A stretch of DNA of 52,049 nt from Aeromonas rivipollensis (GCF_010974825.1 NZ_JAAILA010000045.1:1-52049), one strand, 5' to 3'; shown: positions 26,353 to 35,312, counted from the stretch's first letter. Notes: generated by a model not told the origin, from the letters alone. Numbers and translations: made by a program.

Positions 26353-28842
26353 TTACGCCTTCATGACCTTGACGGCGCACTTCTTGTAATCCGTCTCCTT
26401 GGAGAGCGGATCCGTGGCGTCCAGGGTCAGCTTGTTGACCAGCTGGCTGGCATCGAAGAAGGGCATGAACACCAGGCCTTTGGGCGGACGGTTGCGACCA
26501 CGGGTCTCGACCCGGGTCTTCACCTCGCCACGGCGGGAGGCGACTATCACCTCTTCGCCACGGCGCACGCCACGGGCCTTGGCATCTTCCGGGTGCATGA
26601 AGAGCACCGCATCCGGGAAGGCGCGATAGAGCTCGGGCACCCGGCGGGTCATGGTGCCGGTGTGCCAGTGCTCCAGCACGCGGCCGGTGGAGAGCCACAT
26701 GTCGTACTCCTGATCCGGTGCCTCGGCGGCCGGCTCGTAAGGCAGCGCGAAGATCACCGCCTTGCCATCGGGTTTGCCGTAGAAACGCACCCCTTCCCCC
26801 GCCTTCACATAAGGGTCGAACCCTTCGCGATAGCGCCACAGGGTCTCCTTGCCGTCCACCACGGGCCAGCGCAGGCCGCGCGCCTCGTGGTACTGATCAA
26901 ACGGCGCCAGATCGTGACCGTGGCCGCGACCGAAGGAGGCGTACTCCTCGAACAACCCCTTCTGCACGTAGAAGCCGAAGTGTTCGGCCTCGTCGTTCAG
27001 CGCTCCCTTGCTCTGCTCTTTCGGGAACTGGTTGACCTGACCGTTGGCATAGAGCACCTCGAACAGTGTCTTGCCCTTAACTTCCGGCATCTTGGCGATG
27101 AGATCGCTTGGCCACACCTCTTCCACGGTGAAGCGCTTGGCGAACTCCATCAGCTGCCACAAGTCGGACTTGGCCCCTTCCGGCGCCTTGACCTGCTGGT
27201 GCCAGAACTGGGTGCGGCGCTCGGCGTTGCCATAGGCCCCCTCTTTTTCCACCCACATGGCGGTGGGCAGGATGAGATCGGCGGCCTGGGCGGTCACTGT
27301 CGGATAAGGGTCGGAGACCACGATGAAGTTGGCCGGGTTGCGATAACCGGGCAGCCCCTCCTCGTTCATGTTGGGGCCGGCCTGCATGTTGTTGTTGCAC
27401 ATCACCCAGTAGGCGTTGAGCTTGCCGTCCTTGAGCATGCGGTTTTGCAGCACGGCGTGATAACCCACCTGCTCGGGAATGGTGCCTTCCGGCAGCTTCC
27501 AGATCTTCTCGGCGATGGCGCGGTGCTTGGGATCGGTGACCACCATGTCGGCGGGCAGGCGGTGGGCGAAGGTGCCCACTTCCCGCGCCGTGCCGCAGGC
27601 AGAGGGCTGGCCGGTCAGGGAGAAGGGACCCGAGCCCGGGGTGGAGATCTTGCCGGTCAGCAGGTGGATGTTGTAGCAGAGGTTGTTGGCCCAGACGCCA
27701 CGGGTGTGCTGGTTGAAGCCCATGGTCCAGTAGGAGACCACCTTCTTGTCCGGATCGGCGTAAAGCTGGGCCAGTTTTTCCAGCTTGTCCTTGGAGACGC
27801 CGGAGAGCTTGGACACAGAGTCGACGTCGTAATCCGCCACGAATTTCGCGAAGTCCTCGAAGCTCATGGGAGTGGAGTCACCGCTGTCCGGGTTCTTGGC
27901 CTTCTGCTGCAGCGGATTGGTCGGACGCAGGCCGTAGCCGATGTCGGTGACCCCCTTGCGGAACTGGGTGTGCTTGTTGACGAAGTCCCAGTTCACCTTG
28001 TCGTTCTGGATGATGTAGTTGGCGATGTAGTTGAGGATCGCCAAGTCGGTCTGGGGCGTGAACACCATGCCGTTGTCCGCCAGCTCGAAGCTGCGGTGCT
28101 CGAAGGTGGATAGCACGTGCACCTGCACATCCGGGTTGGAGAGGCGGCGATCGGACATCCGCGACCAGAGGATGGGGTGCATCTCGGCCATGTTGGAGCC
28201 CCAGAGCACGAAGGCGTCGGCCTGCTCGATGTCGTCGTAGCAGCCCATGGGCTCATCCATGCCGAAGGTGCGCATGAAACCGACCACGGCGGAGGCCATG
28301 CAGTGACGGGCGTTGGGATCCAGGTTGTTGGTACGCAGGCCCGCCTTCATCAGCTTGGCGGCGGCGTAGCCTTCCCACACCGTCCACTGGCCGGAGCCGA
28401 ACATGCCGACCGCGGTCGGGCCCTTCTCCTTGAGGGTGGCCTTGAACTTCTCGGCCATGATGTCGAACGCCTGATCCCAGCTGATGGGGGCGAAGTCGCC
28501 ATTCTTGTCGAACTTGCCATTGGTCATGCGCAGCATGGGCTGGGTCAGGCGATCCTCGCCGTACATGATCTTGGAGAGGAAGTAGCCCTTGATGCAGTTG
28601 AGGCCACGGTTGACCGGCGCATCGGGATCCCCCTGGGTCGCCACGACACGGCCAGCCTGGGAGCCCACCAGCACTGAGCAGCCGGTGCCGCAGAAGCGGC
28701 AGGGCGCCTTGTCCCAGGTGATGGCCGTCTTGTCGGTGCTGGTAATAAGGTTCGCCGCCAGGGTGGGGGCACTGACTCCGGCCACGGCAGCGGCTGCCGC
28801 CACCGCATTGGCCTTCATAAAGTCGCGTCGACTCAGCTTCAT
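26353..28842 (-). CDS. napA: Periplasmic nitrate reductase catalytic subunit NapA
   Basis: NapA reduces nitrate to nitrite with bis-MGD molybdenum and one [4Fe-4S]. The Tat signal [16 protein letters not shown] starts an 829-residue protein, the normal length. Cluster ligands are CRFCGTGC and the later LNCIKG cysteine. [11 protein letters not shown] holds the Cys that should bind Mo. [17 protein letters not shown] and the C-terminal [14 protein letters not shown] segment are typical. ATG 28842 has GAGGA at 7 nt. Its cofactor supply (moa, moe, mod) surrounds it. Confidence 0.98.
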   Translation of the reverse strand: MKLSRRDFMKANAVAAAAAVAGVSAPTLAANLITSTDKTAITWDKAPCRFCGTGCSVLVGSQAGRVVATQGDPDAPVNRGLNCIKGYFLSKIMYGEDRLTQPMLRMTNGKFDKNGDFAPISWDQAFDIMAEKFKATLKEKGPTAVGMFGSGQWTVWEGYAAAKLMKAGLRTNNLDPNARHCMASAVVGFMRTFGMDEPMGCYDDIEQADAFVLWGSNMAEMHPILWSRMSDRRLSNPDVQVHVLSTFEHRSFELADNGMVFTPQTDLAILNYIANYIIQNDKVNWDFVNKHTQFRKGVTDIGYGLRPTNPLQQKAKNPDSGDSTPMSFEDFAKFVADYDVDSVSKLSGVSKDKLEKLAQLYADPDKKVVSYWTMGFNQHTRGVWANNLCYNIHLLTGKISTPGSGPFSLTGQPSACGTAREVGTFAHRLPADMVVTDPKHRAIAEKIWKLPEGTIPEQVGYHAVLQNRMLKDGKLNAYWVMCNNNMQAGPNMNEEGLPGYRNPANFIVVSDPYPTVTAQAADLILPTAMWVEKEGAYGNAERRTQFWHQQVKAPEGAKSDLWQLMEFAKRFTVEEVWPSDLIAKMPEVKGKTLFEVLYANGQVNQFPKEQSKGALNDEAEHFGFYVQKGLFEEYASFGRGHGHDLAPFDQYHEARGLRWPVVDGKETLWRYREGFDPYVKAGEGVRFYGKPDGKAVIFALPYEPAAEAPDQEYDMWLSTGRVLEHWHTGTMTRRVPELYRAFPDAVLFMHPEDAKARGVRRGEEVIVASRRGEVKTRVETRGRNRPPKGLVFMPFFDASQLVNKLTLDATDPLSKETDYKKCAVKVMKA

Positions 28843-28888
28843 GACATATCCTCGCATTGCTTAATCACATCAATGACAGCCATTGTCA

Positions 28889-28973
28889 CGAGCCGCGCTG
28901 GCTCAGCGTCATGGCGCTTTATTGCTTTCTTCGGGCATCGCGAACCGCGCGGCCCAGCCTCATGGCGCTATTC
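28889..28973 (-). repeat. 51-bp-period duplication of the napD 3' end
   Basis: A segment of about 33 nt around the napD stop (28941-28973; AATAGCGCCATGA on the minus strand) recurs at 28889-28922 as AATAAAGCGCCATGA, with about 85% identity by eye. The napD stop TAG corresponds to TAA in the copy. The copy fills much of the napD-napA gap (28843-28967). Confidence 0.6.
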
Positions 28974-29270
28974 CCTGCCCTCGGCTTCGACTTCATCAAA
29001 CTGGTGGTAGATCAGGGCGGCAGAGAGCACGCCCGGCATGGCATTGATCGCATCGATGGCCGCCATGATGGGGCGCTGGCTGGGCCCTTCCAGGGTCACC
29101 ACCAGCTTGCCTTCGTCGCTGACGGCATGGATCTCGGCCCCGTCCAGAGCCGCAATCTGCTCTGCGAGACGGTGGCGCAAGGGGGGCTGGGTCAGTACCA
29201 CCAGGCTGGATACATGGAACTCTTCTCTGGTCATATGGTTGTTTTCCAACTTGCTCATCCCTTGCTTCAT
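28968..29270 (-). CDS. napD: NapA maturation chaperone NapD
   Basis: NapD binds the NapA Tat signal and helps insertion of the cofactor. The ferredoxin-like fold shows FHVSSLVVLTQPP, EIHAVSDEGKLVVTLEG, and the end GVLSAALIYHQFDE, close to E. coli NapD. From 29270 it has 100 residues and overlaps the napF stop (ATGA), which fits this operon's coupling. The ATG at 29234 gives 88 residues, nearer to E. coli (87). I cannot decide between them; function is clear either way. Confidence 0.9.
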   Translation of the reverse strand: MKQGMSKLENNHMTREEFHVSSLVVLTQPPLRHRLAEQIAALDGAEIHAVSDEGKLVVTLEGPSQRPIMAAIDAINAMPGVLSAALIYHQFDEVEAEGRE

Positions 29271-29776
29271 GTGGACGACCCCTGATGGGGGGCGCCCACC
29301 CTGATACTGCCGACCGGACAATCTGCCACGCAGGCACCACAGCCATTGCACGACTCGGTATGGATGCTGGGGGTGGGTACTCGCCCCAGCTGAGGAGAAA
29401 AACGGATGGCCTGCTGCTCGCAGCTGTCCTGACAGCGCTGGCAGAAGACCTGGGCACTGGCCAGGCAACCCGCTTCGATGTGAGCCACATAGTCCCAGGG
29501 TGTCTGCGTCGTCGGCCTGAACACAGGCGCCTGGCAGGCGCTGACGCACTCGCCGCAGAAGGTGCACTCGCCACGCTGGAAATCCACCGTCGGGAAGCCG
29601 CCGTCCCCCTTGACCAGGATCTGTTCCGGGCAGGCCGTCAGGCAGTCGCCACACCGGGTGCAATCGGCCACGAAGTCGGTCCAGGAGACAGACCAGGGCA
29701 GCTGTACCTCGGGTCTGGGCGCACTCAGTCGTCCTCGAAACAGGCTGCGGCGTGACAGATTGACCCCATCAGGCAT
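29267..29776 (-). CDS. napF: Ferredoxin-type protein NapF
   Basis: A 169-residue cytoplasmic protein with several [4Fe-4S] motifs: CTRCGDCLTACP, CTFCGECVSAC, CQRCQDSCE and CNGCGACVADCP. It resembles E. coli NapF, which interacts with NapA before export. First gene of napFDAGHBC. No napE or napK is visible. Confidence 0.95.
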   Translation of the reverse strand: MPDGVNLSRRSLFRGRLSAPRPEVQLPWSVSWTDFVADCTRCGDCLTACPEQILVKGDGGFPTVDFQRGECTFCGECVSACQAPVFRPTTQTPWDYVAHIEAGCLASAQVFCQRCQDSCEQQAIRFSPQLGRVPTPSIHTESCNGCGACVADCPVGSIRVGAPHQGSST

Positions 29777-29839
29777 ATCAATTCCTCTTCACAGGACAGA
29801 ATTCGAGCGCGGAAGCAGTGACTGGCATTTTCAATACCA

Positions 29840-29975
29840 ATTATAAGCGTGGGTGTATATTGCGACTCTCACAAGTCCAGCGATATACCACCAGGGAGAT
29901 AAACAGGGGGGATTATTGCGCTGGATCAAACCCTTGGCGCAATAAGGCAGCAGAGGGGCAAGGTAAATTACCCCT
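29840..29975 (-). promoter_or_regulatory. Probable nap promoter region
   Basis: On the minus strand TATAAT (29845-29840) lies 64 bp before napF and lacks a good -35, as in activator-dependent promoters. TTGCG-CTGG-ATCAA (29916-29929) matches one FNR half fully and the other partly. TACCCCT (29969-29975) is a NarL/NarP heptamer type, and AGGGGCA (29954-29960) is a near inverse copy. A 9-bp inverted repeat TTATTGCGC/GCGCAATAA (29913-29921, 29937-29945) overlaps the FNR-like site. Distances to the start are long, so these are suggestions. Confidence 0.4.
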
Positions 29976-30026
29976 ATGTGAGGATTGCTTATTAATCGAT
30001 GGCTATTTTGCTCTGACGGCGAGCTC

Positions 30027-31022
30027 TCAGCCGCCGATGGAGGCGAGATGGGGGGTCATGCCGGCATTGCCCTCGTGCAGACGATGGGTGGCGGCCTTGC
30101 CGGTGAGCGCCTGACGGATCCGCTGTTGCAGGGCCTCCTGCTGGCTGTCGTCACCGAGCAGATCCCGCAACTCCACCCCGTTGTCACCGAACAGACAGAG
30201 GTGCAGCTTGCCCACGGAGGAGACCCGCAGCCGATTGCAACCGGCGCAGAAGTCCTTGCTGTAGGGCATGATGAGCCCCACGCCCCCCATTGACTCAGGA
30301 TGCATGAACACCTGGGCCGGGCCGTCGTCCACCGCTCGCAATTGCTGGATCCAGCCATTGCCAAGCAGTTGCTCCTTGATGAGCTCGCCGCTGGTGTGGT
30401 GATCGCGAAACAGGCTGTCCATCTCCCCGGTCTGCATCAACTCGATGAAGCGCAGCTCTATGGGCTTGTGCCTGATCCAGGCCAGAAACTGATCCAGTTG
30501 CTGGTCGTTGAGCCCCTTGAGCAGCACCGCATTGATCTTCACCGACTTGAAGCCGGCGGCCAGTGCCGCCTCTATCCCCTCCATCACCTCCACCAGCTTG
30601 TTTTCGCCGGTGATCTGGTGAAACTGGCGCGGATCCAGGCTGTCGACACTGACATTGAGGGCATTGAGCCCGGCATCGAACCACTCCTGGGCCCGCTCCT
30701 TCAAGCGATAGCCATTGGTGGTCATGGCCACCTTCTCGATGCCGGGGGTATTGGCCACCGTCTCTATGATGGCGGTAAAGTCACGGCGCAGGGAGGGTTC
30801 CCCCCCGGTCAGGCGCACCTTGCGGGTGCCCATGGCGGCGAAGCCAGAGACGACGCGGCGTATCTCCTCCAGGGAGAGAAACGACTTGCGTCCCTCCTTG
30901 TTGCCATCCGGGGGGCGATAACCGTCCGGCAAACAGTAGGTACAACGAAAATTGCACACGTCGGTAATCGACAGGCGCAAATAGTAAAAGCGACGGGAAA
31001 AACCATCTTCAAGTGGCAACAT
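30027..31022 (-). CDS. moaA: GTP 3',8-cyclase MoaA
   Basis: A radical-SAM enzyme that starts Moco synthesis from GTP. The first cluster is CNFRCTYC near residues 23-30. [17 protein letters not shown] and [15 protein letters not shown] follow, then the C-terminal cluster region [19 protein letters not shown]. The chain ends in GG, which MoaA uses in catalysis. 331 residues. ATG 31022 begins [21 protein letters not shown]. It is monocistronic here, separated from moaBCDE by nap, and preceded by a Moco-riboswitch-like leader. Confidence 0.96.
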   Translation of the reverse strand: MLPLEDGFSRRFYYLRLSITDVCNFRCTYCLPDGYRPPDGNKEGRKSFLSLEEIRRVVSGFAAMGTRKVRLTGGEPSLRRDFTAIIETVANTPGIEKVAMTTNGYRLKERAQEWFDAGLNALNVSVDSLDPRQFHQITGENKLVEVMEGIEAALAAGFKSVKINAVLLKGLNDQQLDQFLAWIRHKPIELRFIELMQTGEMDSLFRDHHTSGELIKEQLLGNGWIQQLRAVDDGPAQVFMHPESMGGVGLIMPYSKDFCAGCNRLRVSSVGKLHLCLFGDNGVELRDLLGDDSQQEALQQRIRQALTGKAATHRLHEGNAGMTPHLASIGG

Positions 31023-31143
31023 AAACACCTTTCCAAATACGGGAGGCCAGGGCATTTCTTTCCTGACCCTTTCAGCTCGAACGACGGCTGACGGCGTTTT
31101 CCCCCTATCTCAATGACTTAGGCAAAAACGCTCGGAGTTCATC
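31023..31143 (-). promoter_or_regulatory. Molybdenum-cofactor riboswitch-like leader of moaA
   Basis: Read on the minus strand, the leader has ACTCCGAGC (about 31138-31130) and, just before the start, GCCTCCCG (31048-31041) and GGAAAGGTG, which contains the ribosome site. To my recollection these are conserved elements of the Moco RNA motif found before moaA in many gammaproteobacteria, where ligand binding blocks translation. Between them are GGGGGAAAACGCC and GCCGTCGTTCGAGC segments that could form the inner stems. The class assignment is from memory of the motif, not from a covariance search. Confidence 0.68.
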
Positions 31144-31228
31144 TAGTTTTTCGATGCTAGCACAAGTTGGAGTACACTCCCATGCTACTTTGTGGGGTCT
31201 TTGTCTGATCTGAAGGAAGCCAATCGGC

Positions 31229-32941
31229 ATGGGAAAGTGGTTCAAAGTACACTCGGTCAGCAGCGCCATCGGCCGCTCCATGGTGCTGATCCTGTTCATG
31301 GCCAGCCTGATCGCCGTGGTGGCCATGGTCACCCTTTTCTACTCGGTACCCGATGCCAAGGCGATCAACCTGTCGGGATCATTGCGGATGCAGGCCTATC
31401 GCATGGCCTACGAAATCGAAAAGGATCAGGCCGTCCTCGGCCGACTCGACCAGTTCGAGCAGACACTGCACGCCTCCGAGTTGCAGGAGACCCAACGCTG
31501 GATCACCCCCGCCTCCCTGCGCCGCACCTATGGCGAGGTGCTGCTGCAATGGCAGATGATGCGCGAACACATCGAGAACGCCACCCCCAGCCGCTATACC
31601 GACAACACGGAACAGTTCGTCGCCGCCATCGATGACTTCGTCAACCAGATGCAATATCACGTGGAGTTCAAGGTGCGCATGCTGGCCCTGGCGGAGGGGC
31701 TGGGCTTGCTCTCCATCATCACCATCGCCTGGTTCACGGTGCGTTTCACCCGCCAGCAGGTGGTGGCCCCCCTCAATCAGCTGGTCCATTGCGCCCGCCA
31801 GATCCAGCGCCAGGAGTTCGATCTGACCCTGCCCCCCCACTGCGAAAACGAGTTGGGGGAACTGTCCGGCGCCTTCGCCACCATGGCGGACGAGCTCGGC
31901 AAGCTCTATCGGGAGCTGGAGAGCAAGGTGGAAGAGAAAACAGCCAAGCTGCAGCAGGCCAACGACACCCTCTCCTTCCTCTATTCCACCGCCCAGAAGC
32001 TGCACGCGGCGCCGCTGAGCCGGCGTACCCTGCAGAAATTGCTGGAGCGGGCCGCCGCCCACCAGCACATCGACCATATCCGGCTGACCCGCTTCGAGCA
32101 CAATACCATGCCGGTCTACATCACGGGGCGCAAGGGCTGGCCCGGCGATCTGGAGGCCGTGGTGAGCTTCTATCTGCAGATGGATGATGAGGAGTACGGC
32201 CGGCTCGACATGATAAGCGAACACCCCATAGACGAGCGGCTGATGAAGAACTTCTCCATGTTGCTGGCCCAGGTGCTGCACAAGGATCAGACCCTGCTGC
32301 AACACCAGCGCCTGCTCTTGATGGAGGAGCGGGCCGTCATCGCCCGCGAGCTGCACGACTCGCTGGCGCAGGCGCTCTCCTACCTCAAGATCCAGTCCAC
32401 CCTGCTCAAGCGTTCCGTCGCCAAGGGGGATAATGGCAAGGCAGAGGCCGCCATGCAGCAGATCGACGAGGGGCTCAGCAATGCCTATACCCAGTTGCGC
32501 GAGTTGCTCGGCACCTTCCGCCTCAGCATCGGCGATGCCAACCTCGGCGAAGCCATAGGCGTCATGCTGGAGCAGCTCAAGCCCCAGACCCGGGCCAAGA
32601 TCAGGCTCCAATACGGACTGACCGATACGGATCTCGAGGCGGGGCAACACATTCACATCCTGCAGTTGATCCGTGAGGCAGTGCTCAATGCCATCAAACA
32701 TGCCTGCGCCCAGCGCATTGACGTTAGCTGTGAGACCCTGGCTGATGGTAACATCCAGGTTCAGATTGCAGATGATGGTGTCGGAATAGGGGGCGCAAGC
32801 TCGGCGGTGAATCACTATGGTCTTAGCATCATGAACGAGCGTGCCAGCAAGTTGCACGGTCAGTTGACCATCAGTGAACCGCCCTCCGGGGGCACCCGTG
32901 TACACCTGACCTTTCCCACCAGCCTAACAAGAGACGCCTGA
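31229..32941 (+). CDS. narQ: Nitrate/nitrite sensor histidine kinase NarQ
   Basis: A 570-residue two-component sensor. The P-box NLSGSLRMQAYRMAYE, near residue 47, is the nitrate-binding helix of NarX/NarQ. It lies between a first membrane helix (about 15-37) and a second near 153-172. HAMP, a central GAF-like linker and the HisKA_3 site IARELHDSLAQALSYLK follow, then a HATPase ending with DDGVGIGG and GLSIMNERA. Its stop overlaps narP by one base (TGATG). It is divergent from moaA. Confidence 0.93.
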   Translation: MGKWFKVHSVSSAIGRSMVLILFMASLIAVVAMVTLFYSVPDAKAINLSGSLRMQAYRMAYEIEKDQAVLGRLDQFEQTLHASELQETQRWITPASLRRTYGEVLLQWQMMREHIENATPSRYTDNTEQFVAAIDDFVNQMQYHVEFKVRMLALAEGLGLLSIITIAWFTVRFTRQQVVAPLNQLVHCARQIQRQEFDLTLPPHCENELGELSGAFATMADELGKLYRELESKVEEKTAKLQQANDTLSFLYSTAQKLHAAPLSRRTLQKLLERAAAHQHIDHIRLTRFEHNTMPVYITGRKGWPGDLEAVVSFYLQMDDEEYGRLDMISEHPIDERLMKNFSMLLAQVLHKDQTLLQHQRLLLMEERAVIARELHDSLAQALSYLKIQSTLLKRSVAKGDNGKAEAAMQQIDEGLSNAYTQLRELLGTFRLSIGDANLGEAIGVMLEQLKPQTRAKIRLQYGLTDTDLEAGQHIHILQLIREAVLNAIKHACAQRIDVSCETLADGNIQVQIADDGVGIGGASSAVNHYGLSIMNERASKLHGQLTISEPPSGGTRVHLTFPTSLTRDA

Positions 32942-33579
32942 TGGACGAGATGAAATATAGTGTTCTGGTCGTAGATGACCATCCCCTGATGCGCAAAGGC
33001 ATTGTGCAACTGCTGGAGCTGGAAGATAACATCGAAGTGATAGGTGAGGCTTCTAACGGCACTGATGCCGTGGCCATGGCCAAGGAGTCGGAGCCGGACC
33101 TCATCCTGCTCGATCTCAACATGAAGGGCTTGTCCGGCCTCGATACCCTCAAGGCCCTGCGCGCCGAAGAGGTCACCTCCCGGGTCGTGATCCTGACCGT
33201 CTCCGACGCCCGCCAGGACGTGGTTGCCCTGCTCAAGGCCGGTGCCGATGGCTACCTGCTCAAGGACACCGAGCCCGACATGCTGTTGGGCCAGCTGGCC
33301 GATGTCATGACCGGCAAGCAGATCCTGAGCGAGCCGCTGCGCCCCTACCTCGAGAACATCTACGAGCTGGATCACCTGCAGCAGAAGCTGGAAAGCCTGA
33401 CCCGCCGCGAGATGCAGATCATGCGCGAGATTGCCAAGGGTCTCTCCAACAAGCAGGTAGCCTCGGTGCTCCACATCTCGGAAGGTACCGTCAAGGTACA
33501 CGTCAAGAGCCTGCTGAAAAAGCTCGAGGCCCAGAGCCGGGTGGAAGCCGCCGTCATGTACCTGGAGCAGCGCAACTAA
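32941..33579 (+). CDS. narP: Nitrate/nitrite response regulator NarP
   Basis: A 212-residue NarL/FixJ-type regulator. The receiver has VVDDHP, the phospho-acceptor Asp58 in LILLDLNMKG, and LLKDTEPD. The LuxR-type helix-turn-helix is LTRREMQIMREIAKGLSNK then VLHISEGTVKVHVKSLLKKL. With NarQ it should activate nap in response to nitrate. Naming it narP, not narL, rests on its pairing with a single NarQ and its similarity to NarP. Confidence 0.92.
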   Translation: MDEMKYSVLVVDDHPLMRKGIVQLLELEDNIEVIGEASNGTDAVAMAKESEPDLILLDLNMKGLSGLDTLKALRAEEVTSRVVILTVSDARQDVVALLKAGADGYLLKDTEPDMLLGQLADVMTGKQILSEPLRPYLENIYELDHLQQKLESLTRREMQIMREIAKGLSNKQVASVLHISEGTVKVHVKSLLKKLEAQSRVEAAVMYLEQRN

Positions 33580-33611
33580 GCTCCCGTTACGCGCTCCATC
33601 TCATGCCAGTC

Positions 33612-33638
33612 AAGGCCCCGCCATCCCGGGGCCTTTTG
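33612..33638 (+). terminator. Intrinsic terminator of narQP
   Basis: A 9-bp stem AAGGCCCCG / CGGGGCCTT with a 6-nt loop and a TTTT tail, 33 bp after the narP stop. Confidence 0.92.
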
Positions 33639-33742
33639 CTGGCTGCCTCCCTCCCCCGCCTCACAAAACGTCACCGTCCCCCGCATCTTATTGAGCAAAT
33701 GAATTATTATGTTCAGGAGACAGCACATGGAGGGCGCACGAC

Positions 33743-34168
33743 ATGACATCCGAACAGATCGAGCTGGTACAAAGGGCCTGGGGCAAGGTCACTGCACTGA
33801 ACAACACCTATGTTCAGGAGGTATATGCGGAGCTGTTCCGACTGTCGCCGGAATTGATCAACCTCTTTCCCGATCCTGCGGGAATGCCGGTCGCCAAGGT
33901 GTCGTATACCCTGAATACGGTGATCACCAGCCTGGAGCAACTGGATGCCTTGAGCTTCATCATCCGGGATCTCGGCAGGCGGCATCAAAAGTTCAAGGTG
34001 CAGTCACACCAGTTCGCCCTGTTGAAACAGGCATTGACCCTGGTGCTGGCACGTCGGTTGGGGGAGCATTTCACACCAGCGCTCTCTGATGCCTGGTCAC
34101 AGATGTACGACGAGATAGCCGACCTGATGCTGGAAGGGCTCAGTCAGCCCACCGAATCCGTCGCCTAG
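33743..34168 (+). CDS. Single-domain bacterial globin
   Basis: A 141-residue globin of the Vitreoscilla/flavohemoglobin type without a reductase domain. It opens MTSEQIELVQRAWGKV. Phe42 (LFPDP) is the CD1 position and His81 in LGRRHQKF is the proximal F8 ligand. VAKVSYTLNTVITSL matches helix E. It should bind heme and O2 or NO. Its place after narQP, next to nitrate reduction, suggests handling of NO or nitrite-derived stress, but that is context only. ATG 33743 has GGAGGG at 8 nt; an out-of-frame ATG overlaps that site. Confidence 0.8.
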   Translation: MTSEQIELVQRAWGKVTALNNTYVQEVYAELFRLSPELINLFPDPAGMPVAKVSYTLNTVITSLEQLDALSFIIRDLGRRHQKFKVQSHQFALLKQALTLVLARRLGEHFTPALSDAWSQMYDEIADLMLEGLSQPTESVA

Positions 34169-34220
34169 CCGCCTCTGCCATCACGCCCGCGAGATCCTGC
34201 CGCTTAAGATGGACGGCAGA

Positions 34221-34257
34221 TACGCATTTTGCAGGGGAATCATTTGCAATATGCGAA
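34221..34257. promoter_or_regulatory. Two 6-3-6 dyads upstream of the LON-domain gene
   Basis: TACGCA-TTT-TGCAGG (34221-34235) and TTTGCA-ATA-TGCGAA (34243-34257) share a YGCA-N3-TGCR core. Their centres are 22 bp apart, two helical turns. They lie in the 313-bp gap after the globin gene, which also has a TGCCCCA/TGGGGCA hairpin at 34261-34283 and AT-rich sequence to 34440. Two related dyads lie downstream of the gene. Candidate operators of an unknown regulator. Confidence 0.45.
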
Positions 34258-34481
34258 CTCTGCCCCATTCTGCAGGTGGGGCATGTACGAGCCCCTACAA
34301 GGCCACCTGAATCCCTTCCTGAGCTGTCCCGTCCCTGCCATTCAATCAAATCTTAATAGCTTGATTACTAATGGATATTTAAATTATCGGCCTCATTTTC
34401 CTGCCGTTTCTCCATTTTCCCCGAGCTCTGGCACAGTCACTGCATTGTCATATCCAGATGCAACTTATCGGAGGATGGAAC

Positions 34482-35057
34482 ATGAAACTTCAACACCTGG
34501 CACTGTTCCCCTTGCCCTCACACATATTGCCGGGCGGGAAACTCCCCTTGCGCCTGTTCGAGCCTCGCCACCTGCAGATGCTCAAGGAGTCCTTCGTCGA
34601 TGATCGGGGCTTTGGCATCGTCATGGAAGAGACCACCAGCACGGGCACCTGCGGACGCATACTGCCGGTCGGCACTCGTGTCAAAGTGACTGATTTCTAT
34701 ACCCTCAACGATGGCCTGCTCGGGGTCACAGTGCTCGGTCTTGAACGTTTCTGCATCCATGAAATGGAAACGGATGGATCCGGATTGCGTCACGCTCAGG
34801 TGGAAACCCTGCCCAACTGGCCGAGCGCGCACTCGGACTTCAGCGACAAGCAGCTGGTCAGCAGATTGCAGGAGGTATTTGAACAATATCCGGAACTGGA
34901 TGAGCTCTACCCGGACAAGCAGTTCGACGATGCGGCCTGGCTCTGCCAGCGCTGGCTCGAGATCCTGCCCATGCCGATCTATGAGAAACAGATGTTGATT
35001 GCCAAACAAAACAGTGAAGCGGCGCGCCAGTTCCTGCGCCGACTGATCGCACAGTGA
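34482..35057 (+). CDS. LON substrate-binding-domain protein
   Basis: A 191-residue stand-alone LON N-terminal (ATP-dependent protease La N) domain without ATPase or protease. LALFPLPSHILPGGKLPLRLFEPRHLQM is the family's opening motif, split here as usual by a turn; GFGIVM, VGTRVKVTDFY and LLGVTVLGLERF follow. Role unknown; such proteins may bind peptides or small ligands. ATG 34482 has GGAGG about 7 nt upstream. It stands alone, flanked on both sides by YGCA-N3-TGCR dyads. Confidence 0.85.
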   Translation: MKLQHLALFPLPSHILPGGKLPLRLFEPRHLQMLKESFVDDRGFGIVMEETTSTGTCGRILPVGTRVKVTDFYTLNDGLLGVTVLGLERFCIHEMETDGSGLRHAQVETLPNWPSAHSDFSDKQLVSRLQEVFEQYPELDELYPDKQFDDAAWLCQRWLEILPMPIYEKQMLIAKQNSEAARQFLRRLIAQ

Positions 35058-35069
35058 GTCAAGAAGTGG

Positions 35070-35135
35070 TTTGCAAAATGCGAAAATAACGACTGACAAT
35101 TCTTACAATGAAACAAGACATTTGCATTTTGCAAC
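35070..35135. promoter_or_regulatory. Two 6-3-6 dyads downstream of the LON-domain gene
   Basis: TTTGCA-AAA-TGCGAA (35070-35084) and TTTGCA-TTT-TGCAAC (35121-35135), centres 51 bp apart. The first differs from the upstream dyad at 34243 by one base. They begin 13 bp past the stop of the LON gene. Confidence 0.45.
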
Positions 35136-35270
35136 CAGCAGCAGCCATAGAAAACAGATAACACGGCTGCAAGCCGCAATAACATGTCATGAAAAGTTGG
35201 CACGACTTTTTCATATAAGACCGTACAACCCGATTTATCCCGTGCTCTCTTCAGTATTTGCTGAAGAATT

Positions 35271-35299
35271 GGTCAACCACCAGGTTGACCATTTTTTTT
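35271..35299 (+). terminator. Intrinsic terminator of the LON-domain gene
   Basis: An 8-bp stem GGTCAACC / GGTTGACC with an ACCA loop, then A and eight T. A second small hairpin, CTTCAG/CTGAAG, stands just before it (35249-35266). The convergent kinase gene ends 14 bp further on. Confidence 0.88.
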
Positions 35300-35312
35300 A
35301 CCCAAAATCGGG

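Noticed and set aside
25942..28113. 723-codon open frame opposite napA and napG
   Set aside because: It crosses two certain genes on the other strand and has the low-complexity composition of an antisense shadow.
33683..33710. NsrR or FNR site before the globin gene
   Set aside because: Only one NsrR-like half (GCATCTT) and a poor TTGAG..TGAA pair are present. Not enough to call either.
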